From VBDM01 sp035519135 (GTDB taxonomy: Bacteria > Pseudomonadota > Gammaproteobacteria > Burkholderiales > SG8-39): a stretch of DNA of 64,000 nucleotides. Location of the stretch: NCBI GenBank assembly GCA_035519135.1, contig DATIWX010000026.1, forward strand, positions 1 to 64,000. Direction: 5' to 3'. Of this stretch, positions 1 to 7,517 are shown piece by piece; position 1 is the stretch's first letter; every line of letters starts with the position of its first letter. The position numbers and the translations under genes were made by a program. Under the pieces are notes generated by a model. That model saw nothing but the letters and a program-made list of their open reading frames with translations, did no database searches and was not told where the DNA came from.

Positions 1-141
1 GAAGTGACGGTGATCGAGATCAAGGCCGACGCCTTGCGCGCCGCGACCGACGGTTGCCAGGTGGGGTTCAACAAGGCGTTCATGCGGGTGCTGGTGGATC
101 GCCTGACCCAGGCGAACCTGCGGCTCGCGGGGCGGGGCTGA
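1..141 (+). CDS. C-terminal end of a protein resembling a cyclic-nucleotide-binding-type domain (5' truncated)
   Basis: Frame 1 is open from the first base and gives 46 residues before TGA at 139-141. The end of the peptide, around CQVGFNKAFMRVLVDRLTQANLRL, split here as CQVGFNKAF then MRVLVDRLTQANLRL, looks like the C-terminal helix of the Crp/cNMP-binding fold seen in proteobacterial regulators and kinase-linked sensor domains. There is too little sequence to tell the full domain order, and the gene runs off the left edge. It converges on the HAD gene that ends at 166 on the other strand. Confidence 0.45.
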   Translation, partial: EVTVIEIKADALRAATDGCQVGFNKAFMRVLVDRLTQANLRLAGRG

Positions 142-165
142 CCGCCCAGGACACCCGCGAGACCG

Positions 166-636
166 TCAGGAGCGCAACGAAGCAGTCAGCCGCAAAGGCT
201 TGGCGAGCAGGTCCAAGGCTTCCGCGATTGCCGGGATCACGATGTCCGCCTCCGCGAGCGTGACGCCGGCCGCGCCCTCTCCTTGCAGCACCGCGATTCC
301 GAGGGCGGCAGCCTTCAGCATCAGCCGGTCGTTGCGGCCGTTGCCGATGCAAGCGGTCCGCGCCGCGCCGAGCCGCTTCACGTAAGCAAGCTTGGCTCGG
401 TCCTGTCTGCGGGCCGGAAGGATCAGCGCCCGGCAAGGCAGGCCCGCGAGCGCCGCCCGCGCGGCACCGAACGTATCGGCGGTCACGACGTGAATTTCGA
501 GGGCGCGGGACAGCGTGCTGAGCCGGCGCCTGACCCCCGGCAACAGCCTGCCGTCGAGGGCGAGTGTGCCGTTGTAGTCGAGGACGAGATGCTGCAGGCT
601 CAGCCGCGCGAAGCCCGGGATGTCTATTTCCAGCAT
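166..636 (-). CDS. HAD-superfamily phosphatase, soluble P-type-ATPase-like
   Basis: The protein has 156 residues. HAD motif I is near residue 19 as DYNGTLALDG, where the second acidic residue of the usual DxDxT is Asn, a form typical of the small 'soluble P-type ATPase' HAD group (COG4087-like). Motif IV-like GNGRNDRLML lies near residue 98, as expected for the Mg-binding loop. The substrate is unknown. The gene begins 40 bp after the UspA gene in the same direction, so it is probably the last gene of the fluoride-riboswitch operon, although no terminator was sought experimentally between them. No signal peptide is visible; the protein should be cytoplasmic. Confidence 0.7.
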   Translation of the reverse strand: MLEIDIPGFARLSLQHLVLDYNGTLALDGRLLPGVRRRLSTLSRALEIHVVTADTFGAARAALAGLPCRALILPARRQDRAKLAYVKRLGAARTACIGNGRNDRLMLKAAALGIAVLQGEGAAGVTLAEADIVIPAIAEALDLLAKPLRLTASLRS

Positions 637-676
637 CGCAGTGCGCTAGCCTCGCATTAAACGCCGGTTTCGCGAA

Positions 677-1093
677 TCATCGTACGACCAGTACCTGGCG
701 CCCCGCGTGCTGGACCACGTCCCGAGAAACCGATCCCAGAAGCAGCCGGGTGAATTTCGAGCGGCCCCGGTCGCCGACGACTATGAGGTCCGCCTTGATC
801 TCGTCCGACTTGTAGATGATCTGCTCGGCCGGATGACCGACTACGACATCGAACCTGGCGCTGACGCGCTTGTCGCGGACTTCCCGCAGCAGCGGTTCCA
901 TCATTTCGCGATGGTACTTGAGGGAGTTTTCGATCATGGCCTCGGTCTCCACGTCGTCCGCGACGTCGAGCGTCCGTACTACGGAAAGAACGTGCAGCTC
1001 GGCTCCATCCCGCGCGGCAAGATTCAACGCCGTATCGAATGCCTTCTTCCCGGGAGCGGAGCCGTCGTACCCGACCAGAATTCTGCTGTACAT
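677..1093 (-). CDS. uspA: Universal stress protein, UspA family
   Basis: This is a single-domain UspA protein of 138 residues, the usual length for the family. It opens with the beta-strand motif MYSRILVGYDGS and ends with the ATP-binding signature VVGDRGRSKFTRLLLGSVS, which matches G-2x-G-9x-G(S/T), so it is probably an ATP-binding type. Only 3 bp separate it from the stop codon of the upstream antiporter gene, so the two are co-transcribed. UspA genes are a reported companion of fluoride riboswitches, which fits its position here downstream of crcB. Confidence 0.88.
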   Translation of the reverse strand: MYSRILVGYDGSAPGKKAFDTALNLAARDGAELHVLSVVRTLDVADDVETEAMIENSLKYHREMMEPLLREVRDKRVSARFDVVVGHPAEQIIYKSDEIKADLIVVGDRGRSKFTRLLLGSVSRDVVQHAGRQVLVVR

Positions 1094-1096
1094 GGC

Positions 1097-2314
1097 TCAC
1101 CCCCGCTTGGATTGCGCTGCCGCTGACGGTGAAACCGCACTGGCTTCAGCTTGTGCGCCTTCCACCTTCGGCAGCAGGTGGCGCGGCATGAAGAACGCGT
1201 TCGCTATAACCGTCGGAACGACCGCGCTGGCAATCACTGCGGCAACCAGGGCCGAATACTGCGCCTGGTCGATGATCTTGTGCGACAGACCGAACAGCGA
1301 CGAGATCGTGCCGAACGTGAGCCCGGTGGACATGAGCAGAGTCGTATACATCCCTTCCTTCGCCGGCGAACCGAAGACCTTCGTCACTGGATAGACACCT
1401 GCGATCTTGGTGCCCACTTTCACGAGCAGCATCAGAAGGAACGCCCCGGGAGCGGCGATCAGCGCTGGGACGGACACGAACGAGCCGGCGCGGAGGAAAT
1501 AGAACGGCGTCAGCAGTCCGAAAGTAAGCGTTCGCAGCCGCCGGATGAGGGCGTGATCCTTGCCGACGGTACCGGCCAGCACCATTCCGATCAGATAGGC
1601 GGGGAGCACGGCCTCGCTGTCCGCCCACCCGGCGAGGGCCCCCAGGCCGAACAGGGCGAGCAGCAGATACTTGGCCTCCATTTCCGACGGCCGCCCGCCG
1701 TAGCGCTTGAAGAAGCGCGGCGTCAGCCAGGGAAGAAAGAGCGCAGCCACGACGAGCACCCCCACGAATCCGGCGGTCTTCAAAGTGAAAGGAGCGAACA
1801 CCAGCCCCAGCGCGACGACAGTCGCCAGGTCGGTGATGAAGCAGGCGGCGAGCACCGTCTTGCCGTAGTCGGTCGCGTTGAATCCGAACTCCAGCATCAC
1901 GGCGTATACCACAGCGACCGAGGTCGTGGACATGGCGATTCCAGCGAGCCAGCTCGCATCGGCGTCCCAGCCCAGCAACCAGCGGGCGGCTGCCGCGCAG
2001 CCCAGGAAGGGGGCAAAGAAGCTGATAAGTCCGATGAACGTCGCTTCTTTCCATTTTTTCCGGAAAACCTCGGGATCGAGCTCGGCGCCGGCGAGGAACG
2101 TCAACACGATCGCGCCCGTTCCCGACAGGAACTTGATCCAGGTTTCACCGGCGCCGAGCACCGCGGTGCCGACGATCGCGCCGATGACGAGCTGGGCGAT
2201 CGTGCCTACGACGATTTCAGACAGCGCCGTGGCGACCCGAAGCCAGATCGAAAGCAGCGTCGCGAGCAGCGCCAGGCCGAGCCATAGTGCGGCAAGAGCA
2301 TAGATATCCGTCAT
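1097..2314 (-). CDS. CPA2-type cation:proton antiporter (Kef/NapA-like membrane domain)
   Basis: The 405-residue protein is strongly hydrophobic, with about 12 predicted membrane segments and a short polar tail. The stretch LTFLAGAELDPEVFRKKW and the later TSVAVVYAVMLEFG resemble the core helices of CPA2 Na+(K+)/H+ exchangers. There is no C-terminal RCK/TrkA-N domain, unlike KefB/C. It lies between the DUF190 gene (8 bp upstream) and uspA, downstream of the fluoride riboswitch. Monovalent cation/proton antiporters are known members of fluoride-riboswitch regulons; a role in pH or ion homeostasis during HF stress is inference. Confidence 0.85.
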   Translation of the reverse strand: MTDIYALAALWLGLALLATLLSIWLRVATALSEIVVGTIAQLVIGAIVGTAVLGAGETWIKFLSGTGAIVLTFLAGAELDPEVFRKKWKEATFIGLISFFAPFLGCAAAARWLLGWDADASWLAGIAMSTTSVAVVYAVMLEFGFNATDYGKTVLAACFITDLATVVALGLVFAPFTLKTAGFVGVLVVAALFLPWLTPRFFKRYGGRPSEMEAKYLLLALFGLGALAGWADSEAVLPAYLIGMVLAGTVGKDHALIRRLRTLTFGLLTPFYFLRAGSFVSVPALIAAPGAFLLMLLVKVGTKIAGVYPVTKVFGSPAKEGMYTTLLMSTGLTFGTISSLFGLSHKIIDQAQYSALVAAVIASAVVPTVIANAFFMPRHLLPKVEGAQAEASAVSPSAAAQSKRG

Positions 2315-2321
2315 GGTGCCC

Positions 2322-2645
2322 TCAATTCTTGCCTTCGATCATTCCGAACTCGGCGGGCGTTCGCGCGTACACAACCCGCACGCCCTCCCGCCGCAGCATT
2401 TCCAGGAACGCGTCGGCCTGTTCGATGGCGAGCAGGAACTCGACTTCGACAGTGAGATCCCCCGCCAGCTCGAAGAAATGCTGCTCGTGCAGCACGCCGT
2501 GGCGGCCGAATCCCGCGATGGCACGGAACGCCGAGCCGCCGTGGATTCCAAATTTCTTCGCGGCCTCAAGCAGCCACTCGTAGAGGAGAAGATTGTGGTG
2601 CTTCCGGTTTTCGTGCATGTAGAAGCGCAGATATATGCCGTTCAT
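2322..2645 (-). CDS. DUF190 family protein
   Basis: This is a 107-residue cytoplasmic protein. It begins MNGIYLRFYMHENRKHH and contains AAKKFGIHGGSAFRAIAGFG, the characteristic centre of DUF190 (PII-like fold) proteins. DUF190 genes commonly sit next to crcB. It starts 9 bp after the crcB stop and runs into the antiporter gene with a 7-bp gap. A regulatory or ligand-binding role linked to fluoride export is plausible from the fold and neighbour, but the molecular function is not established. Confidence 0.85.
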   Translation of the reverse strand: MNGIYLRFYMHENRKHHNLLLYEWLLEAAKKFGIHGGSAFRAIAGFGRHGVLHEQHFFELAGDLTVEVEFLLAIEQADAFLEMLRREGVRVVYARTPAEFGMIEGKN

Positions 2646-2654
2646 CTGGATCCC

Positions 2655-3050
2655 CTACGCCCCTAGGGCCCTGAGAGACACCCTGAGCACTCCGATCCCG
2701 GCGAGTGTCATGAGTACCGACCCCGCTACGTGCACGAGGATGATCACCGCGGCCCACCCGAGCTGTTCGTGGAGAATAAGCGTGACGGTCTCCGCGGAGA
2801 ACGTGGAGAAGGTGGTCAGCCCTCCGAGAAAGCCGGTGGTTACCAGCAAGCGAACTTCGGGCGCCAGGGCTTCGAAATGGGATAGGAAGGCCAGGGCCAA
2901 GCCCATGAGAAACCCGCCGACGAGATTCGCGGCGAGCGTACCCAGGGGCAGCGTGGGGAAGACCGGATTGAGCACGATGCCCAGCCACCAACGCAGCCAT
3001 GCGCCGACCGCGGCGCCCGCGCCGACGGCCACAAACCCGAAAAGGTTCAC
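2655..3050 (-). CDS. crcB: CrcB/Fluc fluoride ion channel
   Basis: Fluc proteins are small dual-topology fluoride channels that let cytoplasmic fluoride escape. The protein shows four hydrophobic segments, with GAGAAVGAWLRWWLG early, the LPLGTLAANLVGGFLMG motif, and TTGFLGGLTTFSTFS in the third helix, all typical of CrcB. I choose the GTG at 3050 (131 aa) because GGAGG lies just upstream. The upstream ATG at 3092 lies only a few bases beyond the riboswitch terminator U-run and has no ribosome-binding site. It is the first gene after the fluoride riboswitch. Confidence 0.92.
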   Translation of the reverse strand: MNLFGFVAVGAGAAVGAWLRWWLGIVLNPVFPTLPLGTLAANLVGGFLMGLALAFLSHFEALAPEVRLLVTTGFLGGLTTFSTFSAETVTLILHEQLGWAAVIILVHVAGSVLMTLAGIGVLRVSLRALGA

Positions 3051-3101
3051 TTCGATTCCTCCGACAGTTGTTATTCCGCACCCGGAACACATCGGAGGGC
3101 A

Positions 3102-3146
3102 AGAAAAATGCCTACGGAACCGCCCTCCGGCGCGTCACGTAGGCAT
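3102..3146 (-). terminator. Intrinsic terminator of the fluoride riboswitch expression platform
   Basis: On the minus strand ATGCCTACG (3138-3146) pairs perfectly with CGTAGGCAT (3109-3117), with an inner GC-rich hairpin, followed by a U-run (TTTTTCTT). The 5' arm is the same segment that forms the 3' part of the aptamer, so folding of aptamer and terminator should exclude each other. Fluoride binding would therefore allow read-through into crcB. Confidence 0.85.
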
Positions 3147-3190
3147 CATCAGCCTTGCGGCGGTTTTGCACGGGAGGAATGCCATCTCCC
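3138..3190 (-). promoter_or_regulatory. Fluoride riboswitch (crcB motif) aptamer
   Basis: Read on the minus strand, the segment begins GGGAGATGGCATTCCTCCC, then AACCGCC, then GCTGATGATGCCTACG. These are the conserved blocks of the fluoride riboswitch, in the right order and spacing, including the loop that pseudoknots in this class. It lies directly upstream of crcB and overlaps an intrinsic terminator. The call rests on motif recognition, not on a covariance-model score. Confidence 0.93.
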
Positions 3191-3203
3191 GATTTCGGGG
3201 TGG

Positions 3204-3232
3204 ATGATACCCGAACCTCGGTATTTCCGTAA
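3204..3232 (-). promoter_or_regulatory. Candidate promoter of the fluoride operon
   Basis: On the minus strand TATCAT (3204-3209) resembles a -10 box, with TTACGG 17 bp upstream as a weak -35. A start about 7 bases downstream would place the transcript 5' end at the beginning of the riboswitch aptamer. The -35 match is poor, so this is tentative. Confidence 0.35.
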
Positions 3233-3241
3233 GTCGCGCTA

Positions 3242-3712
3242 TCAGGCGGCGTCCTTGCTTTTCCCGGCCCAGCGCCCCGCCGCCTCGTCGTCCGAAACCC
3301 GCGCCTCGACCCAGCGCGAACCTTGAGGCGTCTGCTCCTTCTTCCAGAACGGCGCCCGCGTCTTGAGGTAGTCCATGATGAACTCGCAAGCGGCGAACAC
3401 TTCGCCGCGGTGGGCTCCGGTGACGGCGACCAGCACGATCTGGTCCGCGGGCTTCAGCTCGCCGACGCGATGGATGACGAGGGCGTCGATCACGCCCCAG
3501 CGCTCCTTGGCCTGCGCGACGATTGCACCGATCGCCTTCTCGGTCATCCCGGGATAGTGCTCGAGGGTCATCCGGGACACCGCAGCACCGTCGTTGGCGT
3601 CGCGGCACACGCCGACGAAGCTCGCCACGGCGCCAACCTTGGGATTTCCACGCCGCAGCGCGGCGATCTCTGCGCCGGCGTCGAAGTCCGCGGCCTGGAT
3701 GCGCACCGCCAT
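3242..3712 (-). CDS. moaE: Molybdopterin synthase catalytic subunit MoaE
   Basis: MoaE with MoaD converts cyclic pyranopterin monophosphate to molybdopterin. The 156-residue protein contains GAVASFVGVCRD, MTLEHYPGMTEK, the VIHRVGELKPADQIVLVAV stretch, then RGEVFAACEFIMDYLKT and PFWKKE, which are family hallmarks including the active-site lysines. It is the last gene of the tup-moa operon, 23 bp after moaD. Its stop lies only about 50 bp before the fluoride riboswitch, in the same direction. Confidence 0.95.
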   Translation of the reverse strand: MAVRIQAADFDAGAEIAALRRGNPKVGAVASFVGVCRDANDGAAVSRMTLEHYPGMTEKAIGAIVAQAKERWGVIDALVIHRVGELKPADQIVLVAVTGAHRGEVFAACEFIMDYLKTRAPFWKKEQTPQGSRWVEARVSDDEAAGRWAGKSKDAA

Positions 3713-3735
3713 GTCAGCCTCCCGTCCGTTGCACG

Positions 3736-3987
3736 CTAACCTCCGGTTACGGGCGGAAAGAAAGCGACCTCGTCGCCGGGTTTCACCGCTGTCGTCGGCT
3801 GCGCCATCTCCTGATTGACGGCGACGCGCAGGGCCTTGCCCTGGGCGAGCGCGGTCTGCCAGGCGCCGCCCCGGGCCATGAGCTGCGAGCGCAGCCCGGC
3901 GACCGTAGTCGGTGGGACGTCAAGGTCCTCGCTCGGCGTTCCGACCTGCTCGCGCAGGCCGGCGAAATAGAGCACTTTGACCTTCAT
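3736..3987 (-). CDS. moaD: Molybdopterin synthase sulfur carrier subunit MoaD
   Basis: MoaD is the ubiquitin-like sulfur carrier that is thiocarboxylated at its C-terminal glycine and donates sulfur to the dithiolene. The 83-residue protein starts MKVKVLYFAGLREQVG and ends EVAFFPPVTGG, with the required terminal Gly-Gly. The start ATG overlaps the moeA stop by 4 bp (ATGA), indicating translational coupling. Confidence 0.95.
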   Translation of the reverse strand: MKVKVLYFAGLREQVGTPSEDLDVPPTTVAGLRSQLMARGGAWQTALAQGKALRVAVNQEMAQPTTAVKPGDEVAFFPPVTGG

Positions 3988-5189
3988 CGATACAGCTCCG
4001 AGTAAGGCATGAACGTCACCATTTCTCCCGCGCGGATTGCACGGCCGGCGGGGTTGTCGACCAGCCCGTCAGCCCAGGCCGTCGACATCAGCACCGCGGA
4101 ATCCTGCGTGGGGTACAGATCCAGGCCTCCGCGCGCGTTCCATTTTACGCGCAGAAACTCGCGCCGCGCGTCCGGCTCGGGCCAGTCGAAGTCGGCCCGC
4201 ACCTGGATCGAATGCGGATTCACGTCGGCGATCCCCTGGGTCTTCAGCAGGAACGGCCGGACGAATATCAGGAAGGTCACAAAGCTCGAGACCGGATTTC
4301 CGGGCAGCCCGATGAAGCTCGCCCGCGCCACCCGGCCGAACGCCAGGGGGCGGCCGGGCTTCATCGAGATGCGCCACATGAGGAGCTCGCCTTCGGCTTC
4401 CACCGCGGGCTTCACGAAGTCGGCGTCGCCCACCGAGACGCCGCCGCTGGTGACGATCACGTCGCACTCTGCCGCCGCGCGGCGCAGCACCTCGCGCGTC
4501 GCCTGGAGCGAATCCGGCACGATGCCGTAGTCGCGCACCTCGCAATCGAAAGCGTGTGCGAGCCCGTTCAGGGTGAAGCGGTTGGAGTTGTAGATGCGCC
4601 CCGGGGGCAGCGGATCGCCGGGCATGACCAGCTCGTCCCCGGTGAAGAACAGCCCCAGGCGCACGCGCCGGAAGACGGGGAGCGAGGCGATTCCGATCGA
4701 AGCCGCGAGCCCCGTGTCCTGCGGGCGCAGGCGGATGCCGGCCGGAAGGATCACATCGCCCGCGCGGATGTCGCTGCCCACCAGCCTTATCCATTCGCCG
4801 GGCTCGGGGATCTCAATCACCACGATCTGATCCCCCTCGGCGGCGCAATGCTCCTGCATCACCACCGCGTCGGCCCCCGGGGGGATCGGCGCCCCGGTGA
4901 AGATACGCGCGGCGGTTCCCGCGGCGAGCGGACCGCCGACCGCCCCCGCCATGATCTTCTGCGCGACCCGCAGGCGCGGCTCCGCGCCCTTCAGGTCGGC
5001 GAGGCGCACCGCGTAGCCGTCCATGGCGCTGTTGTCCATGGGCGGCACGTTCATGGTCGAGCGCTGGGCGGCCGATAGCACCCGGCCGGCGGCGGACAGC
5101 GTCGGCACGGATTCGGTCTCCGCCACGGGCCGGGCCCCGGCGAGCAGGCGCTCCAGCGCTTCGTCGACGGAGAGCAGGCCCTTGTTCAT
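3984..5189 (-). CDS. moeA: Molybdopterin molybdenumtransferase MoeA (copy 1)
   Basis: MoeA inserts molybdate (or tungstate) into adenylylated molybdopterin. The 401-residue protein has the MDNSAMDGYAVR motif near residue 50, the TGDELV block, VTSGGVSVGDADFV and the LPGNPVSS motif, so all usual active-site blocks are present. The ATG at 5189 overlaps the mobB stop (ATGA). A long open frame extends upstream in the same frame, but it lies inside mobB and is not coding. It is one of two moeA paralogues in the window; its place in a tungstate-transport operon raises the question of metal preference. Confidence 0.95.
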   Translation of the reverse strand: MNKGLLSVDEALERLLAGARPVAETESVPTLSAAGRVLSAAQRSTMNVPPMDNSAMDGYAVRLADLKGAEPRLRVAQKIMAGAVGGPLAAGTAARIFTGAPIPPGADAVVMQEHCAAEGDQIVVIEIPEPGEWIRLVGSDIRAGDVILPAGIRLRPQDTGLAASIGIASLPVFRRVRLGLFFTGDELVMPGDPLPPGRIYNSNRFTLNGLAHAFDCEVRDYGIVPDSLQATREVLRRAAAECDVIVTSGGVSVGDADFVKPAVEAEGELLMWRISMKPGRPLAFGRVARASFIGLPGNPVSSFVTFLIFVRPFLLKTQGIADVNPHSIQVRADFDWPEPDARREFLRVKWNARGGLDLYPTQDSAVLMSTAWADGLVDNPAGRAIRAGEMVTFMPYSELYR

Positions 5190-5680
5190 CGCAGTTCGGT
5201 GTGGCTCAGGATGAACGCCTCGATGCTGTCGTGATCGTTCAGGTCGAAGCGCGGCAGCTTGGTCTCGAGCGGCGAGTCCGAAGCGATCGCGATGATGTGC
5301 GGATCGCCCGGATGCAGCAGCGGCTTGCCGTTCTCCTTGCGCCACACCTCGAGCTTGGGCAGGGGATGATGCTTGTGGCCCTCGACCAGCAGCAGATCGC
5401 AGGGCGATACCCGCTCGATCTGCTCCTCGAGCGTAGGCTCGCGCTCGCCGCGCAGCTCGTGCATCAGCACCCAGCGCCTGTCGGACACGACCATCACCTC
5501 GCTGCACCCCGCCGCGCGGTGCCGGTAGGAATCCTTCCCCGGCTGGTCGACGTCGAAGCTGTGATGCGCATGCTTGATCATCGACACCCGGAGCCCGCGC
5601 TTCACGAAGCGCGGGATGAGCTGCTCGATCAGGGTGGTCTTGCCGCTTCCCGACCACCCCGCGAAGCCGAATATCTTCAT
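5186..5680 (-). CDS. mobB: Molybdopterin-guanine dinucleotide biosynthesis adaptor MobB
   Basis: MobB is a GTP-binding P-loop protein that assists MobA in forming the guanine dinucleotide cofactor used by formate dehydrogenases. The 164-residue protein has Walker A near residues 8-15 (GWSGSGKT), MIKHAHHSFD and the CDLLLVEGHKH motif. It starts 20 bp after the end of the FecCD-type importer ATPase gene and overlaps moeA by 4 bp, so it links transport and cofactor synthesis in one transcript. Confidence 0.94.
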   Translation of the reverse strand: MKIFGFAGWSGSGKTTLIEQLIPRFVKRGLRVSMIKHAHHSFDVDQPGKDSYRHRAAGCSEVMVVSDRRWVLMHELRGEREPTLEEQIERVSPCDLLLVEGHKHHPLPKLEVWRKENGKPLLHPGDPHIIAIASDSPLETKLPRFDLNDHDSIEAFILSHTELR

Positions 5681-5700
5681 GCCGCCATTGTATCAGGGCG

Positions 5701-6504
5701 TCATTCCCGGTCGGATATAGCGCTTTGCGCCGCTACGGGGACGCACACGCGCCTCGTCTTCCCGCCGATGTCCAGCTCGGATACCTGCACCTCGACACCG
5801 TACAGGTCGCGCAGCAGCCCGGCATCGAGCCCGCTTTGCGGGGGTCCGATGTCGGTCACGCGACCGCGGTGGACCAGCGCGACGCGATCCGCGCACAGGA
5901 ACACCTGGTCCGGGTCGTGGGTGGAGAGCAGGATGCCTTTGCCTTCCTTCGCCAGCCCCACCACGGTCTCGAGTACCCGCACCTGGTTGCCGAAATCCAG
6001 GCTCGCCGTCGGTTCGTCCATCACCAGGAGCGGCGTTGCCTGCGCAAGCGCGCGGGCGATGAGGGCGAGTTGCCTCTCGCCTCCGGAGATGCGCGTGTAT
6101 TCCGAGTCCGCCAGGGTGGCCAGGCCGACGCGTTCGATGGCGGCCATGGCCTGCTCGCGATCGGAACGCAAAGGCGTAGCGAACGGCGAAAGGTGCGCGG
6201 TCCGTCCCATGAGCACGACGTCTTGTACGGTGAACGGGAAGTAGCCCGTGTGAGCCTGAGGCACGTAACCGAGCATGCGGGCGATCGCGGAACGCGGACG
6301 CCGGTGCAGCGAACTGCCCTCGAGCAAGACCTCGCCGCCGAGCGGCGCGATCAGTCCGAGCAGGGTCCGGAACAAGGTCGTCTTGCCGCCGCCGTTCGGC
6401 CCGAGGATGCAGACGATCTCGCCCGCGGAGAGGGTGAGGTTCGCGCCCTGCCCCACGACATGCCCGCGGTAGCCGTAGGCCAGATCCCGCGCCTCGAGCT
6501 TCAT
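5701..6504 (-). CDS. ABC transporter ATPase, FecE/BtuD/MolC type (probable molybdate/tungstate import)
   Basis: The 267-residue ATPase has Walker A GPNGGGKTTL, the signature ISGGERQLALIARALAQ and Walker B LLVMDEPTASLD. FecE/BtuD-type ATPases pair with FecCD permeases, and the next upstream genes are exactly such a permease and a matching receptor. I place the start at ATG 6504, overlapping the permease stop by 4 bp. The substrate is inferred from the operon: MolABC-type importers of this fold take molybdate or tungstate, whereas iron-siderophore or cobalamin transport is the other option for the family. Confidence 0.85.
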   Translation of the reverse strand: MKLEARDLAYGYRGHVVGQGANLTLSAGEIVCILGPNGGGKTTLFRTLLGLIAPLGGEVLLEGSSLHRRPRSAIARMLGYVPQAHTGYFPFTVQDVVLMGRTAHLSPFATPLRSDREQAMAAIERVGLATLADSEYTRISGGERQLALIARALAQATPLLVMDEPTASLDFGNQVRVLETVVGLAKEGKGILLSTHDPDQVFLCADRVALVHRGRVTDIGPPQSGLDAGLLRDLYGVEVQVSELDIGGKTRRVCVPVAAQSAISDRE

Positions 6505-7517
6505 TGCCAGCTCCTGCGTGCCGTGGCGAGCAACCACAGGAACAGGGGTGTGCCTATGACGGCGGTGAGCACTCCTAGGGGCAGCTCGATGCGCCCCGCA
6601 GTGCGCGCGACCGTATCCACCGCCAACATGAAGGCCGCCCCGAACAGGGTCGCCACCGGGAGCAGGCGCGTGAAATCCGGCCCGACGATAAGGCGCGCGA
6701 GATGCGGGATCAGGAGACCCACCCAGCCGATGACACCGGAAATCGACACGGCCGCGGCCGTCATGAGCGTGGCCGCGGCGATGACTGCCGCCCGGATGCG
6801 ACCCGTTTCCACGCCGACCGAGGCGGCTTCGTCATCGCCGAGCGCGAGTACCGAAATGCGCCAGCGCAGCAGCCAGAGCACCGCCATCCCGCCCGCGGCG
6901 GCCGGGAGCACCGAGAGGAAGTCGGCACGGGTCGCCGCGGAAAGGCTGCCGAGCAGCCAATACGTGATCGCGGGGAGCTGGTTGTAGGGATCGGCCAGAT
7001 ACTTGATCAGGGCGACTCCCGCTCCCAGCAGCGCGCCGATCACGACGCCCGCGAGCACCAGTATTAGGATGGGATCGTGCCCGCGCATCCGGGCGGCGAT
7101 GAAGTAGGCGGTGGCCACGGCCGCCAGGCCGCAGGCGAACGCCAGCGCCTGGATGAACACGACATCGAGCGCGAAGAAGATGCCGAGCACAGCGCCCAGG
7201 GCGGCTCCCGCGGAAACGCCGAGGATGTCCGGCGACACCAGGGGGTTGCGGAACAGGCTCTGGTAGGCGGCGCCGGCCGCGGCGAGCACTGCGCCGATGA
7301 CGATCGCGGCGAGAATGCGCGGCCCTCTTACGTTGAGGATCACCGTCTGGACCGTTGCCGGAACGTCGGGCGTGCCGCCGCTCAGCCACGCCCAGGCTAC
7401 CGCGGCGAAATCGCCCGGAGCGACGGGGAACCGTCCGATCGCAAACGCCACAACGGTCAGTGCGACAAGGCCGACGGCCGAGAGCGCGAGGGCCGCGGAG
7501 GTCTTCGCGGCGCTCAT
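6501..7517 (-). CDS. ABC transporter permease, FecCD/MolB family
   Basis: This is a 338-residue membrane protein with about 10 predicted helices. It contains the NPLVSPDILGVSAGAALGA block and IGWVGLLIPHLARLIVGPD near the C-terminus, both diagnostic of the FecCD/BtuC fold, including the cytoplasmic loop that contacts the ATPase. The ATG at 7517 overlaps the stop of the receptor gene. Together with the flanking receptor and ATPase it forms a complete type II importer within the tungstate/cofactor operon. Confidence 0.88.
   Translation of the reverse strand: MSAAKTSAALALSAVGLVALTVVAFAIGRFPVAPGDFAAVAWAWLSGGTPDVPATVQTVILNVRGPRILAAIVIGAVLAAAGAAYQSLFRNPLVSPDILGVSAGAALGAVLGIFFALDVVFIQALAFACGLAAVATAYFIAARMRGHDPILILVLAGVVIGALLGAGVALIKYLADPYNQLPAITYWLLGSLSAATRADFLSVLPAAAGGMAVLWLLRWRISVLALGDDEAASVGVETGRIRAAVIAAATLMTAAAVSISGVIGWVGLLIPHLARLIVGPDFTRLLPVATLFGAAFMLAVDTVARTAGRIELPLGVLTAVIGTPLFLWLLATARRSWQ

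Noticed and set aside
3051..3092. ATG 3092 as the crcB start
   Set aside because: It lies right after the terminator U-run with no ribosome-binding site and adds an unconserved polar stretch. GTG 3050 has GGAGG.
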